The notes below the pieces were generated by a model. It was given only the letters and a program-made list of their open reading frames with translations. It was not told where the DNA came from and searched no databases. Source: Pristionchus mayeri (lineage: Eukaryota; Nematoda; Chromadorea; Rhabditida; Neodiplogasteridae). Taken from it: a DNA stretch of 64,000 nucleotides. This document shows positions 35,538 to 45,698 of the stretch, in pieces. The position numbers were made by a program, and so were the translations under genes. Location: assembly GCA_036245805.1 (NCBI GenBank), contig BTRK01000002.1, positions 41,646,661 to 41,710,660 on the forward strand, read 5' to 3'. Position 1 is the first letter of the stretch; the number at the start of each line of letters is the position of its first letter.

Positions 35538-35644
35538 TTATCCTCATCATTGACTGGAGCAGCGAAGGCGGCGGAAAGGAGAAGCAACCCAAGAGCGCGC
35601 CTCATATCGAATGATGCTGTTGAATCACATCTCGGAGTTTTATA
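35538..35644 (-). pseudogene. Inverted promoter and first exon of the helical family gene
   Basis: Exact inverse of 34626–34732: TATA box and the MRRALGFLLL exon, ATG at 35605 on the minus strand. It points toward the palindrome centre with no downstream exons of its own. A transcript from it would run into the antisense of the 34665 gene. Confidence 0.75.
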
Positions 35645-36254
35645 GAGCACTTGATTCATTCCCGAGAACAACATTTCCGTCATTTCCTTCTTTTTTCTTG
35701 TTTATGAATCATGATAGAATTTCTGCAATCGATTGGAATCAACGATTCCTTTAATTGTTAGTGGTCCAATCTCGCAAAAAAAGGAGGAGTCGTCTAACTT
35801 TCTTCAGTTTGCACGCTCTCTCGTCTCTTTGACCGGCTATAGAGCGTGCAAACCGAAGAGAGTCAGACCATTGCTCCAAAAAGGTGCATAAAACTCTAGA
35901 ATACGGATTTCGAACACGATTATAACCATTCTTCGAAGACAGAGTAGAAAGCTATTTTCCAGAAATCACATGCATTCCCTAGAGCAGATAGGTAAACGTA
36001 CTCATACAGACTGTACATCAAAAAGGTCAATGAATGCTCTATTTTATAGAATAAATCAGTCATTGCCCGTGATTTCCCTTTACGTTCATGGTTACTTATT
36101 GATGTTAAAAATTTATCAACTCCGAACTAGCAAACTTTATTGAACATATCGTAATCTACCGATGTATGATGTACATATTTTGTGGGCATCGTGATGCATA
36201 GTGATCGTGATGCATAGTGAAGCATAGTGATGGAGTATCGGGGATGAGTCGATC

Positions 36255-39200
36255 TCAGAGCTCCCTGCAATGGATCGATTGCGTCCGTAGTGAGTTTCAC
36301 TCTCTCTCTCTAGTTCCCTCACTCGCTCTCGATGAATCCATTAGTGTAGATACGCAGCATAAATTCGGCCTCTTCGTTTGGCTCGAAGGTAGAGGGGACA
36401 ATGACGTAATCCCCTGGGGGCACGCGGAATCTTCCCACCATCTGAGTTAATTATGTATTTCTTAATTCATTAGTTACCCAACACATCGAAATTGTGTGAA
36501 TTTCCGCACGTGCCTGATCAAGCACGCTCTATTGTTTTTACAGATTCTTTAGCTTATTTTGCCCTGATCACGCACGCGCGGTAATTCAAATAATTGTTAT
36601 GGGTGTTGCGAAAACAAAAACAAAAAAAACTTTAATATCGCACCTCTTTGAGGTTGACGAAAGCAGCAGATCGCATTGTCGATTTTGTCGACTGGAAGAA
36701 ATCAGTGCTCAGTTTGCCTGAGGGCGCGTGTCCAGCCTGAAATAGACGGGTTACGGTATACAGAAGTATATAAGTAGCAGAGGTTACTGTAAACAGAAAT
36801 AGAAGGGGTGCTGGTTACAGTTCATGAATGAGGTGGGTAGAGAAGAAACGAGACTGTTGCTTCAGATTAGACAATATCAATATCGTACACTCAGACACTA
36901 GCAGTCACAATTGCTCACAAGCAGTAGCGCAGTACACTAAGAACACATTTTAATTAAAACACACACACACCAACACTAAGTGCACTATAATGGTAAAATA
37001 TCGTGCTAGTGTGCTTCCGAGATCATAGTGAACGGATGTACCCGTGGAATCAGTGGAATCTGCTAGGTGCTACTAATACTATCGCGCAACGCAGGATTAC
37101 TAAGATGAAACCAAAGGTTAGATCAACCTGTTAAGGAACTAATACCAGGTAAACTATGATTTTGGAAGTATAACTACACACTATGTCGGGCGAGAACTAT
37201 GACCTCACTTCATCTTGGATATATCAAACGAGGCATGACGGCATGGTTATCATCATATCCTACAACTAACATTATATACAGCGAATCCGATCGGGACATT
37301 GTCCAGTCCCATCGGTTTCATTTCTCGACGGTACTTCTGAAGAACGGCGAAGATTACGGTACACAATTCATCGTCGTCATTGGGGTCGCTGTCGGTGAGC
37401 GTCCTGCAAGCGGCACTTCGTTCGATGAGAACTATGACGTCATGCCTCCTTGGGATGACATCATAGGTCTCATCCGACGTATTGTCCTGTAATCTAATCC
37501 ACATCGCTATTCACGCTGTGAGATCAGATCAGATTCATCATGAAAGCATTGACAACACATTTTCGGTTTTAGTTGTATTTTTGTGTATGTATCCCCTGAT
37601 TATATTCCATCGTACTGGACAAATTAATGTGATGTGAGGGCTCTGTTCAAAATCCCCCTCAAAAATATTTTTCGCGTTCTAGAACCAGCCAATACAACTG
37701 TTCTTTTGCGGCACGCACCTCACACTGTGCTATTTCTCAGTAAATTGCTCACGAGACATTGAAATGCCGAAGATTGCAAAAGAACATGAAATTTGGAAGT
37801 TGCCTCTCTTTTCGAAGTGGTTTGTACCGAGTTGGAACTCACACGCGGTACTGCGGATTAGCAGCGAATGTGTCGATGTAGTTCCTGCACCCTCCCGCAG
37901 TCTGGTTTCTAATCCATGCTCCATCGTGTGTGTTGGTCGCCCATTGTGCTGTCGCCGCCTTCACTCCCGTCATCTGGTACACCTAGAAGAGAAGATGTGT
38001 CATCACTCTAGACGAGTCATTGTTTGACTCTCTCCAAATCTCATGATCTCTCGCTTTCTATACTGGCGAGAGAGTGTGTGATATGAGGAAAGATATGAGG
38101 AGAGTCACTCCCGTCATCTGATAGACCTAAGAGAAGATGTGTCATCACCATGGTTGCCCACGCCGGCGGCGAACCCCATGAACCCCTATTCATGTTGGGG
38201 CGCTTCATATCGAGGGGGAAGCGCCCCAGCATGAATAGTCGCTCATGGTCTGAAAATAACTCGCAGCCCGTGTTGGGCAACTATGGTCATCACTCTAGAC
38301 GGCACCACGCCGAATGAGAACCCTCGGACGAGAGCCAAATGATGAGAACCAACAAATGGAACCTTCTGTAGGAGTTTCCGATTGTGACACATTGGGAATC
38401 TACTGTGAACATTCTGGAGAATGTTATTGTTTGGTTCTCATCCACTTGGTTCTCATCCGACCTAGTGCACTCTAAACTACTCTCGATTCACCTCATTCAT
38501 CACATCCGGCCCCAAATTGCAGATCTCCATCTTCTCGAAATTGCGCATGTAGTCATCGAATGACATCCTGCAATGGATGCGTGACGTCAATTCACTCCTC
38601 CTCCTTCACACACTCTACTTTAATACTCACCAGAATTCGCCGTCTCTCTCATATTTGAGTCCCATGTCTGCCTTCACATCATCAGGAACTCCCTGCCATT
38701 CACTCGAGTTATCCGACCAGGGTCCATTCCACTCCTGCTCGTTGCCCCATGGATTGCGGATACGCACGAGGCAGATCTACAGTAAGAACACATTATCGAT
38801 TTTCCTCCCCGTCACTGTAGAGTTCGAGAAACTATATAATGGTCTCTTCATTCTATCCACTCTATCGTCACTCGGCCGATCGAGAGAGTGTGTAGAATGA
38901 AGAAACCGTGGTATCGTTCCCCGAACTCTACTTTACTGTCACGTACATCTCCATTCGGAGTGGAGACCACTCTCATGCCAGTGATCGAATACGCGTGTCC
39001 CTTGACGAGTCCATTCTCGAGACGAGCCTCCCCTTGAAGAATGTAAGTTGAAATCACGAACATCTTCACTACGTCGGATGAACTATGATTTCATGTTTCT
39101 TTTATCAAAGACGGCATAACGACACAGTCCTATGCAGTGTCAGAATGTACTATCAGTTGTCTTACACTGATTGGGATCGGCCTCGATGGAGCATCCGAAC

Positions 39201-40456
39201 AGAGATCCCATCTCGAAGCCACGAAGCATCATCTGAATGGGAAAGTAACTCGGGCAATTTTAGAACAATCTTTTTTTTAAAATTTGCGTAACTGTTCTTC
39301 CGCTCAAATCTATTTACAACACGTAAACAAGTCTGCTTGATCAGTATTCAAGTTGCAAATAGCCTTGCGCGTAGGCGGAGGCACACACGTTGTAAACATA
39401 CTTGATCTAAACTTGAGCGACTACTTTCGAGGAGAAAGGAGAAGAGGGGAGAGGGGGCTAATTTGAGAGGAGGGAATACCTGCATCAGATTGGGAGGAGA
39501 TTGATGGAGATCGATGAACTCGGTGAGACCTCCAGTGAAATCTTCGAGAGCCTCCGATGTGGTGCCTCCCTTGAGAGCCTCGTAGGTGCCGTGCAGTCTG
39601 GGGGTAAGAGATGGATGAGCATGCTCCTTTTTCACTCTTGTTCTCTCTATTTTCGTTTCACTCTATTGATTGCCACCTCCTAATTGTGCCATTTCCTGTG
39701 ATAATATATTACTGGTGATGTCCTGCATGCCCGAAACGTCTCTCGTCAATAGAGTTGACCTCCATCCCCCCCACCTCCCTTGTCCTTCATTCCGGCTTTA
39801 CAAAACACACACGCAGTCCTCCATAGCCAAGGCAAAAATTCCGAGTAACCCCTCATGATATCTTTTCCCTAACTCACTTTGCATACGCCTTCTCGAGAAG
39901 CGCACTCCAGAACTCAGACTGCGAAGCGGAGTGCATGTAGAGTAGCTCTGAGAGGGCAATCATCTCCAAATCCCCCTCCCTTCCTCCTTCCCCCACAAGA
40001 GTTCTAGAAACGATGTCACGGTCTCTTATGCACTCTCTCGCCGATAGATCAGTCTGGAGAGTGAGTAAATTGAAGAGACGAAGAAGGCATATTTCTCGAA
40101 CTCTGAGCAATCGTCTGACTCACTTCAGTTTGCACGCTCTCTTGTCTCTCTGACCGGCTAGAGAGCGTGCAAACTGAAGATAGTCAGACCATTGCTCCGA
40201 ACTCTGCCCCCCCCCCTCTTCCTTCGATCTCCCTACGCCCATGTACCTCCCTTGGCGTCATATTTTTCATTCCACCTATTTCCGGAGAACTGGATGGATG
40301 ACGGGATAGTGTTAGCTTTCGAGAAACGATACCACGCTCTCTTCATTCGCCTCTTGACCGGTCGAGAGAGTGAGTAGAATTAGGAGAGCGTGGTATCGCA
40401 TCTCGAACTCTAGATATGGTACCTGGATGACGTCGAATCTGGAGTGTCCCTCAGCG
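36255..40456 (-). pseudogene. Inverted calpain copy lacking the catalytic Cys exon
   Basis: Mirror images of calpain exons 13–23 (for example exon 17 at 38631–38776 and exon 22 at 36323–36441), all intact, and the 3' end of exon 10 at about 40427–40456. Exons 1–9, most of exon 10, exon 11 with the catalytic Cys and exon 12 are absent. It could express at most a protease-dead C-terminal fragment. It would be convergent with the intact gene. Confidence 0.85.
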
Positions 40457-43014
40457 ACGATCGACTTCCCAGCGCAGATGGAGGTGGGTGGGGAGAGGAA
40501 GGGAGGTGCATGGGCGTAGGGAGATCGAAGGAAGAGGGGGGGGGGCAGAGTTCGGAGCAATGGTCTGACTATCTTCAGTTTGCACGCTCTCTAGCCGGTC
40601 AGAGAGACAAGAGAGCGTGCAAACTGAAGTGAGTCAGACGATTGCTCAGAGTTCGAGAAATATGCCTTCTTCGTCTCTTCAATTTACTCACTCTCCAGAC
40701 TGATCTATCGGCGAGAGAGTGCATAAGAGACCGTGACATCGTTTCTAGAACTCTTGTGGGGGAAGGAGGAAGGGAGGGGGATTTGGAGATGATTGCCCTC
40801 TCAGAGCTACTCTACATGCACTCCGCTTCGCAGTCTGAGTTCTGGAGTGCGCTTCTCGAGAAGGCGTATGCAAAGTGAGTTAGGGAAAAGATATCATGAG
40901 GGGTTACTCGGAATTTTTGCCTTGGCTATGGAGGACTGCGTGTGTGTTTTGTAAAGCCGGAATGAAGGACAAGGGAGGTGGGGGGGATGGAGGTCAACTC
41001 TATTGACGAGAGACGTTTCGGGCATGCAGGACATCACCAGTAATATATTATCACAGGAAATGGCACAATTAGGAGGTGGCAATCAATAGAGTGAAACGAA
41101 AATAGAGAGAACAAGAGTGAAAAAGGAGCATGCTCATCCATCTCTTACCCCCAGACTGCACGGCACCTACGAGGCTCTCAAGGGAGGCACCACATCGGAG
41201 GCTCTCGAAGATTTCACTGGAGGTCTCACCGAGTTCATCGATCTCCATCAATCTCCTCCCAATCTGATGCAGGTATTCCCTCCTCTCAAATTAGCCCCCT
41301 CTCCCCTCTTCTCCTTTCTCCTCGAAAGTAGTCGCTCAAGTTTAGATCAAGTATTAGGTTGAACAGAAAGTCTTTATAAACTTTTTATTTCCCTTCTTCT
41401 GACAATAAAGCGCAAGAGCGAAATCAAACGTATGCACCATTGTTATCTACGACAAATCTCCAACGTTCAGGCAACTTATGGATTCCCTCCTTATAGAACC
41501 CATCTCGGCGCGAATCAAAATATTGCTTGAGTGCGGCCTCGATCGCCCCACGGGAAGTGAAGGATCTCTGATCGAGATGACGGGTCAGATCCGAGAACAA
41601 CCAATAATACGAAGGGGCCAAGTCAGGAGAATACGGTGTATGAGGGAGAACCATCCAGCCATATTTGGACAGCTCCTGCTTGACCTGCCGTGCAACATGG
41701 GGTCGGGCGTTATCGTGTTGATAGTACACTTTCTTGCCGTTCAGGGCAGATTGTGCGAATTTCTTCTTGAGATTCCGTAGTTGTTTAGTGTAGACATATC
41801 CAGTAATTATCCGCTTCTCGGGTAGGAGCTCCCAGTAAATCGGGCCATCCACTCCCCACCAGGCAGAGAGCAAGATTTTCATAGGGTGAAGGTCATGCTT
41901 TGCGACGTCTTGTGGTGTCTCATTGGCATCTACCCACTGTGCCCTCCTATGGTGATTCTCAAAGCAGACCCACTTCTCGACCCATGTTATGAGACGGTCC
42001 AACCATCGATCTCCAGCGTGAAGAGTGAGTAGAGAAAGGGAATCGTCGACACGGTGGTCAAACTGGTCTTGGGTCAATTTGTGTTGTATGAAACGGCCTA
42101 GCTTCTTCTTCTTGCCAATGGAGACCAATCATTTTACGATGGTGCTTTGCGATACCCCAAGTGTGGCTGCCATGTCGCGGGTATTTGGAAAGGATCCAAT
42201 TCCACTACGATCCGTAGCGCATCCAAATCCAGCTCGGGTGGCCTCCCAGACCGGTCATGATCATCCATGGAAAAGTCCCCCTTCTCGGAGAGTTGGTACC
42301 AATTGCGCATGGCCTGGTAGTGAGTGGCATATGAATCGTACACTTCAGCCAACTGACGTTCCTATTCCTTCATTGTAGTGTGAGAGAGGAATACGAATAA
42401 CAGAACGTTGCGGATGTGCAAGGCCGTGGGAACAAACATCGTGGTCTTACTAGTGGCAGAATGAAAGGCGTGGAATGGGGAGTTGTTGACCACATAGTCC
42501 CTTTGTCATGTGTTATTCACTAGAGGCGAGGGAACACCAAAGGTCTCGTGCACTGAGCAGTGATCTAGCAAAACAGTTTATAAAGACTTTCTGTTCAACC
42601 TAATATGTTTACAACGTGTGTGCCTCCGCCTACGCGCAAGGCTATTTGCAACTTGAATACTGATCAAGCAGACTTGTTTACGTGTTGTAAATAGATTTGA
42701 GCGGAAGAACAGTTACGCAAATTTTTTAAAAAAAGATTGTTCTAAAATTGCCCGAGTTACTTTCCCATTCAGATGATGCTTCGTGGCTTCGAGATGGGAT
42801 CTCTGTTCGGATGCTCCATCGAGGCCGATCCCAATCAGTGTAAGACAACTGATAGTACATTCTGACACTGCATAGGACTATGCCGTCTTTGATAAAAGAA
42901 ACATGAAGTCATAGTTCATCCGACGTAGTGAAGATATTCGTGATTTCAACTTACCTTCTTCAAGGAGAGGCTCGTCTCGAGAATGGACTCGTCAAGGGAC
43001 ACGCGTATTCGATC
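40457..43014 (+). pseudogene. Third, direct partial calpain copy
   Basis: Direct copy of about 29972–31290: the 3' part of exon 12, exons 13, 14, 15 and the start of exon 16, interrupted at 41354 by a mariner element. It joins the inverted arm at TCAGCGACGATCGA (40451–40464), where CGA is shared by both parents. It carries substitutions not seen between the two palindrome arms (TGCATGGG for TACATGGG, loss of TGTCGT in intron 15), so it has diverged more. It ends abruptly inside exon 16 and abuts a truncated helical-family gene. Confidence 0.85.
41354..42603 (-). mobile_element. Mariner-family transposon, catalytically dead
   Basis: 1250 bp with 28-bp terminal inverted repeats (TTAGGTTGAACAGAAAGTCT and onward), inserted at a TA duplicated at 41352–41353 and 42604–42605. 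The minus-strand transposase is split by a frameshift near 42130. The main frame (42128–41424) shows WVDANETP, YYQHDNARPHVA and YSPDLAPSYYWLF. In active mariners the first catalytic Asp lies in a TGDEKW motif, here TWVEKW. The third lies in APSD, here APSY. Only the central Asp (HDN) is kept. It interrupts only the third calpain copy and not the palindrome arms. Confidence 0.93.
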
Positions 43015-43186
43015 CAATAACAAATCAGAAATTGGGAAAAGTTAACACACCTTTGTTCGCGCTTCAGTCATCTTTGCATCGACGACCATCCCCTGGAATA
43101 AGTGAATTATCGTTGAAGATACATTTTGAAATCACAATATATTCCTCGGTCAGAGAATTCAAGAAGAATCACAGGAAGATTTTCAT
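43014..43186 (-). pseudogene. Truncated helical-family gene (exons 1–2 only)
   Basis: On the minus strand from ATG 43186: MKIFL then TGA (paralogues have GGA, Gly) then FFLNSLTE, a signal-peptide exon with one nonsense codon. Exon 2 (about 43085–43043) reads GMVVDAKMTEARTK before GTGTG, matching GDARMAEAKTK elsewhere. It is cut off at 43014 by the third calpain copy. It is the divergent partner of the gene at 43944. Confidence 0.7.
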
Positions 43187-43943
43187 CTCAACTGGTGTCT
43201 TTGATTGTCCTGCTTGACCTTATTTAGGGAGTGTGATTCAGAACTGTTTGTATCATTCATTTTCTTCTAATTATTGCTCCGGTTAGGTGTTGAATCACTC
43301 TTGCTTTTCTCGAATCACGGGGTTCGTTTAATCAGAATTGGAGAAGGTGGAGATAAACAACTGTGAAACACATAACGTTCACATCGATCGTATCGTATTT
43401 AGAATTACATGTGTATGTAATATAATGCGAAACATGTAGTACACTTCGTTTGTAAAATTTCTAATGTGGGTTCCGATCTTTACCATCTCGCAATGTGTTC
43501 CATTGGGTGATAATGCACGGGAAATTAATAATTCAATTCTTCGCAACTACGAGGCTAGTAGAATGACAGCAACGATAAGCAAGAACATGCTCAGATCACA
43601 TTAAGCACCAATGGTGAAGGACTAACAAAATAAAATCATATAAGTATTTTATTTTGTTAAGTATATTGATGAAAAGATGTGATTAATCACTATGAACTTT
43701 CACAAACAACGTGAAATATTGCATTATTCTCATTCAATACGTAGATGTGAACGTGTCATTGTTCATTGTTGTTTATCACCAACGTTTCTCCACTTCTAAT
43801 TATACGATCCCGTGAATCGAAATGTGGAGTAGTGATTCAATGCCCACACCTGATCTCTAACTAAATAAAAAGGAATGTTAACAACAGTTCTGAATCATAT
43901 CTCCTATAAAAGTGAAGCAGGTCAATCAAAAGCATCGATCAAA
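43187..43943. promoter_or_regulatory. Divergent intergenic module 1 of the helical family
   Basis: Lies between oppositely oriented first exons. It shares with the modules at 49365–50009, 55979–56580 and 59536–60136 the blocks TCACGGG, CAGAATTGGAGAAG, ACAACTGTGAAA-like, TCACATCGAT and GATCCCGTGA, in order. The plus-strand TATA box is at 43905–43912. Strong conservation between copies suggests shared regulation or recent duplication. Confidence 0.6.
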
Positions 43944-45025
43944 ATGAAATTATTCCTGGGGTTCTCGTACCTGTTTTCTTTTCTGTCAATGTGATTTCAA
44001 AATGCTCAATGTAATTTCTAATTTCTTTCAAGGAGAGGTCGGCTACGCAAAGATGACCGAGGCCAGAATAAAGGTGTGTTATTGTGGAGATTTTATTTAA
44101 GAAACACATTTAGGTTCTCAAAGAAGCGAGTGATCACATCCAAATCGCCGCCAAGTTCAGTGCCATTGTATTGGCGTTGTCGACTTCAGACAAGATAACT
44201 GAGCAGATGAGAACCAACTTCATCGGTAAAGTGTAAAACAGGAAAATATCAATGAAATCATTTTTTTTCGGATTCTCTTCAAAGTCAATCCGAAATCGAC
44301 GACGTCTTAGGGAGCCGAGCTTTCGAAGAAGCAGTGCTCAACACTGCAGCAATGCTATGTAAACACCCGATAGAATTGGATGCAAATATTCGGAATTTCA
44401 TAAACAATGTTATGAATGATGTGAGTCAAATATTGCAAAAGAAAAATTGTAATATTGAACTTCTTCAGGAACCAATCAATAAAGATGACGCAATAATTGT
44501 TGAAGCGATAAGACAGGTTGGTTGTTTCAATGTGTTAATTCGTTTTACTAATTAGGCCATTTGGTTTACTAGAGTCTATCTCTTCAGATCCTTTCGGATA
44601 CCAGCCGATGTCTCAATAATGCGTACGAGTATATGGAAGTCATGCGTACTCTCCCGCCCTTCGAAGCAAGCACTGAGGCCCAACGCCAACATTTCAGGGG
44701 TGAGAGAATTCCGTTTAATGCATTAATTAATTAATAATTATTGTTTTTCACACCCAGATCTGAGATGTCGACGCCGTCACATCGAGATTTCCCTGGTACA
44801 CGCTGCGGAAAAGTTCGCGCTAAAGAAGGTACTGTATCTTGATTTCGGGAAATGACACGACGATTTGTGCACATAGTTTGGACTCTCTCTTCATCACTAA
44901 TTGGGAATTCCGTGTATAAAAAAGAAGTGATGCGATTAGAAATGCAGGTGGCCGCTGAACTCGGAATCGACAAGGGTCTCTTGAAGGAAGACCTCGCCGA
45001 ATACTTCTGGCGGTACAAGCACTGA
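43944..45025 (+). CDS. Helical secreted family gene, possibly impaired splicing
   Basis: Exons: 43944–about 43990, 44033–44073, 44114–44225, about 44268–44420, 44469–44516, 44588–44700, 44758–44828 and 44948–45025. Exon 1 (MKLFLGFSYLFSFLSM) is a signal peptide, but no GT donor gives the expected phase before an in-frame TGA. Exon 4 is preceded by TTTTTTTTCGG where paralogues have TTTTCAG. The body is family-typical: KEASDHIQIAAKFSAIVLAL, GSRAFEEAVLNTAAML, MRTLPPFEASTEAQ, RRRHIEISLVHAAEKFALKK and AAELGIDKGLLKEDLAEYFW ending RYKH. About 190 residues, helical, no conserved cysteines. Function unknown; the LPPF motif vaguely recalls nematode SXP/RAL-2 proteins but I could not align the rest. Confidence 0.55.
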
Positions 45026-45698
45026 TGAGCCACGATGCATATGAAATGTTTGATACATATTCCCGTAACTTAATAAACGCGTTTGCATTTGCATTAGCGT
45101 CCAATGCAATACCTGCAAAAAGAAGGATAATAAAGAACTAAAAGTTGTTAGAAATTCAGGAAACTAAAGTTGAAAAATTTCCTTGACCGATTCTCCGGTA
45201 CTTGGGATGCCGATTATGTCTAGGTACAAGACAATCACAATTATCCATTTTTTTGTATTTTTTTATTTTTTTTCATAGTCAAAATGAGATGTATTGTCTG
45301 AAAGATTCCACGATACATGTCTGACTTCTTTCGGCACTCGATGATTCTGAACTTTTAAATATTCGAGCATACAATACAGTTGTAGTACTACTCGATATTA
45401 TTCTATGAAAGCAAGAACAAATTATGTAAATACATTAATGCACACATGACACTGCCAGGAGGATATATTACTGCTTGATTGTGAGTTGGAGGTTCATCAT
45501 AGCTCGAATATACACCTTTCTCAAGGTAAACGTTTGTGCCAGTCATATATTGCCTCTCAGCCAAACGTTTTATCAAGCGTGTTGTATTGGATTGGATTGA
45601 GTTGATTTATTCGCACATATTGCATGACTCTGGGGATAGGGTGGCAATAGAACGAATGAATACGAGAGTGGGTAAATATGTGAATAGATTTTTCCTCG
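45026..45698. other. Intergenic between convergent helical-family genes
   Basis: AT-rich, with 3' UTRs from both sides. No further gene seen. Confidence 0.45.

Larger units (their letters stand above)
29374..40456. repeat. Giant palindrome 1 (arms about 4.8–5 kb, spacer about 590 bp)
   Basis: Left arm 30025–34840 pairs with right arm 35430–40250; paired positions sum to 70270 along nearly the whole length. I saw no difference apart from one G/C-run length. The spacer 34841–35429 is unique. Further out, the right arm continues at 40251–40456 with the inverse of 29374–29582, so a 440-bp segment containing calpain exon 11 and most of exon 12 is missing from the right arm. The near-identity means a recent event or ongoing gene conversion. 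A fold-back assembly artefact is the alternative. Confidence 0.9.
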
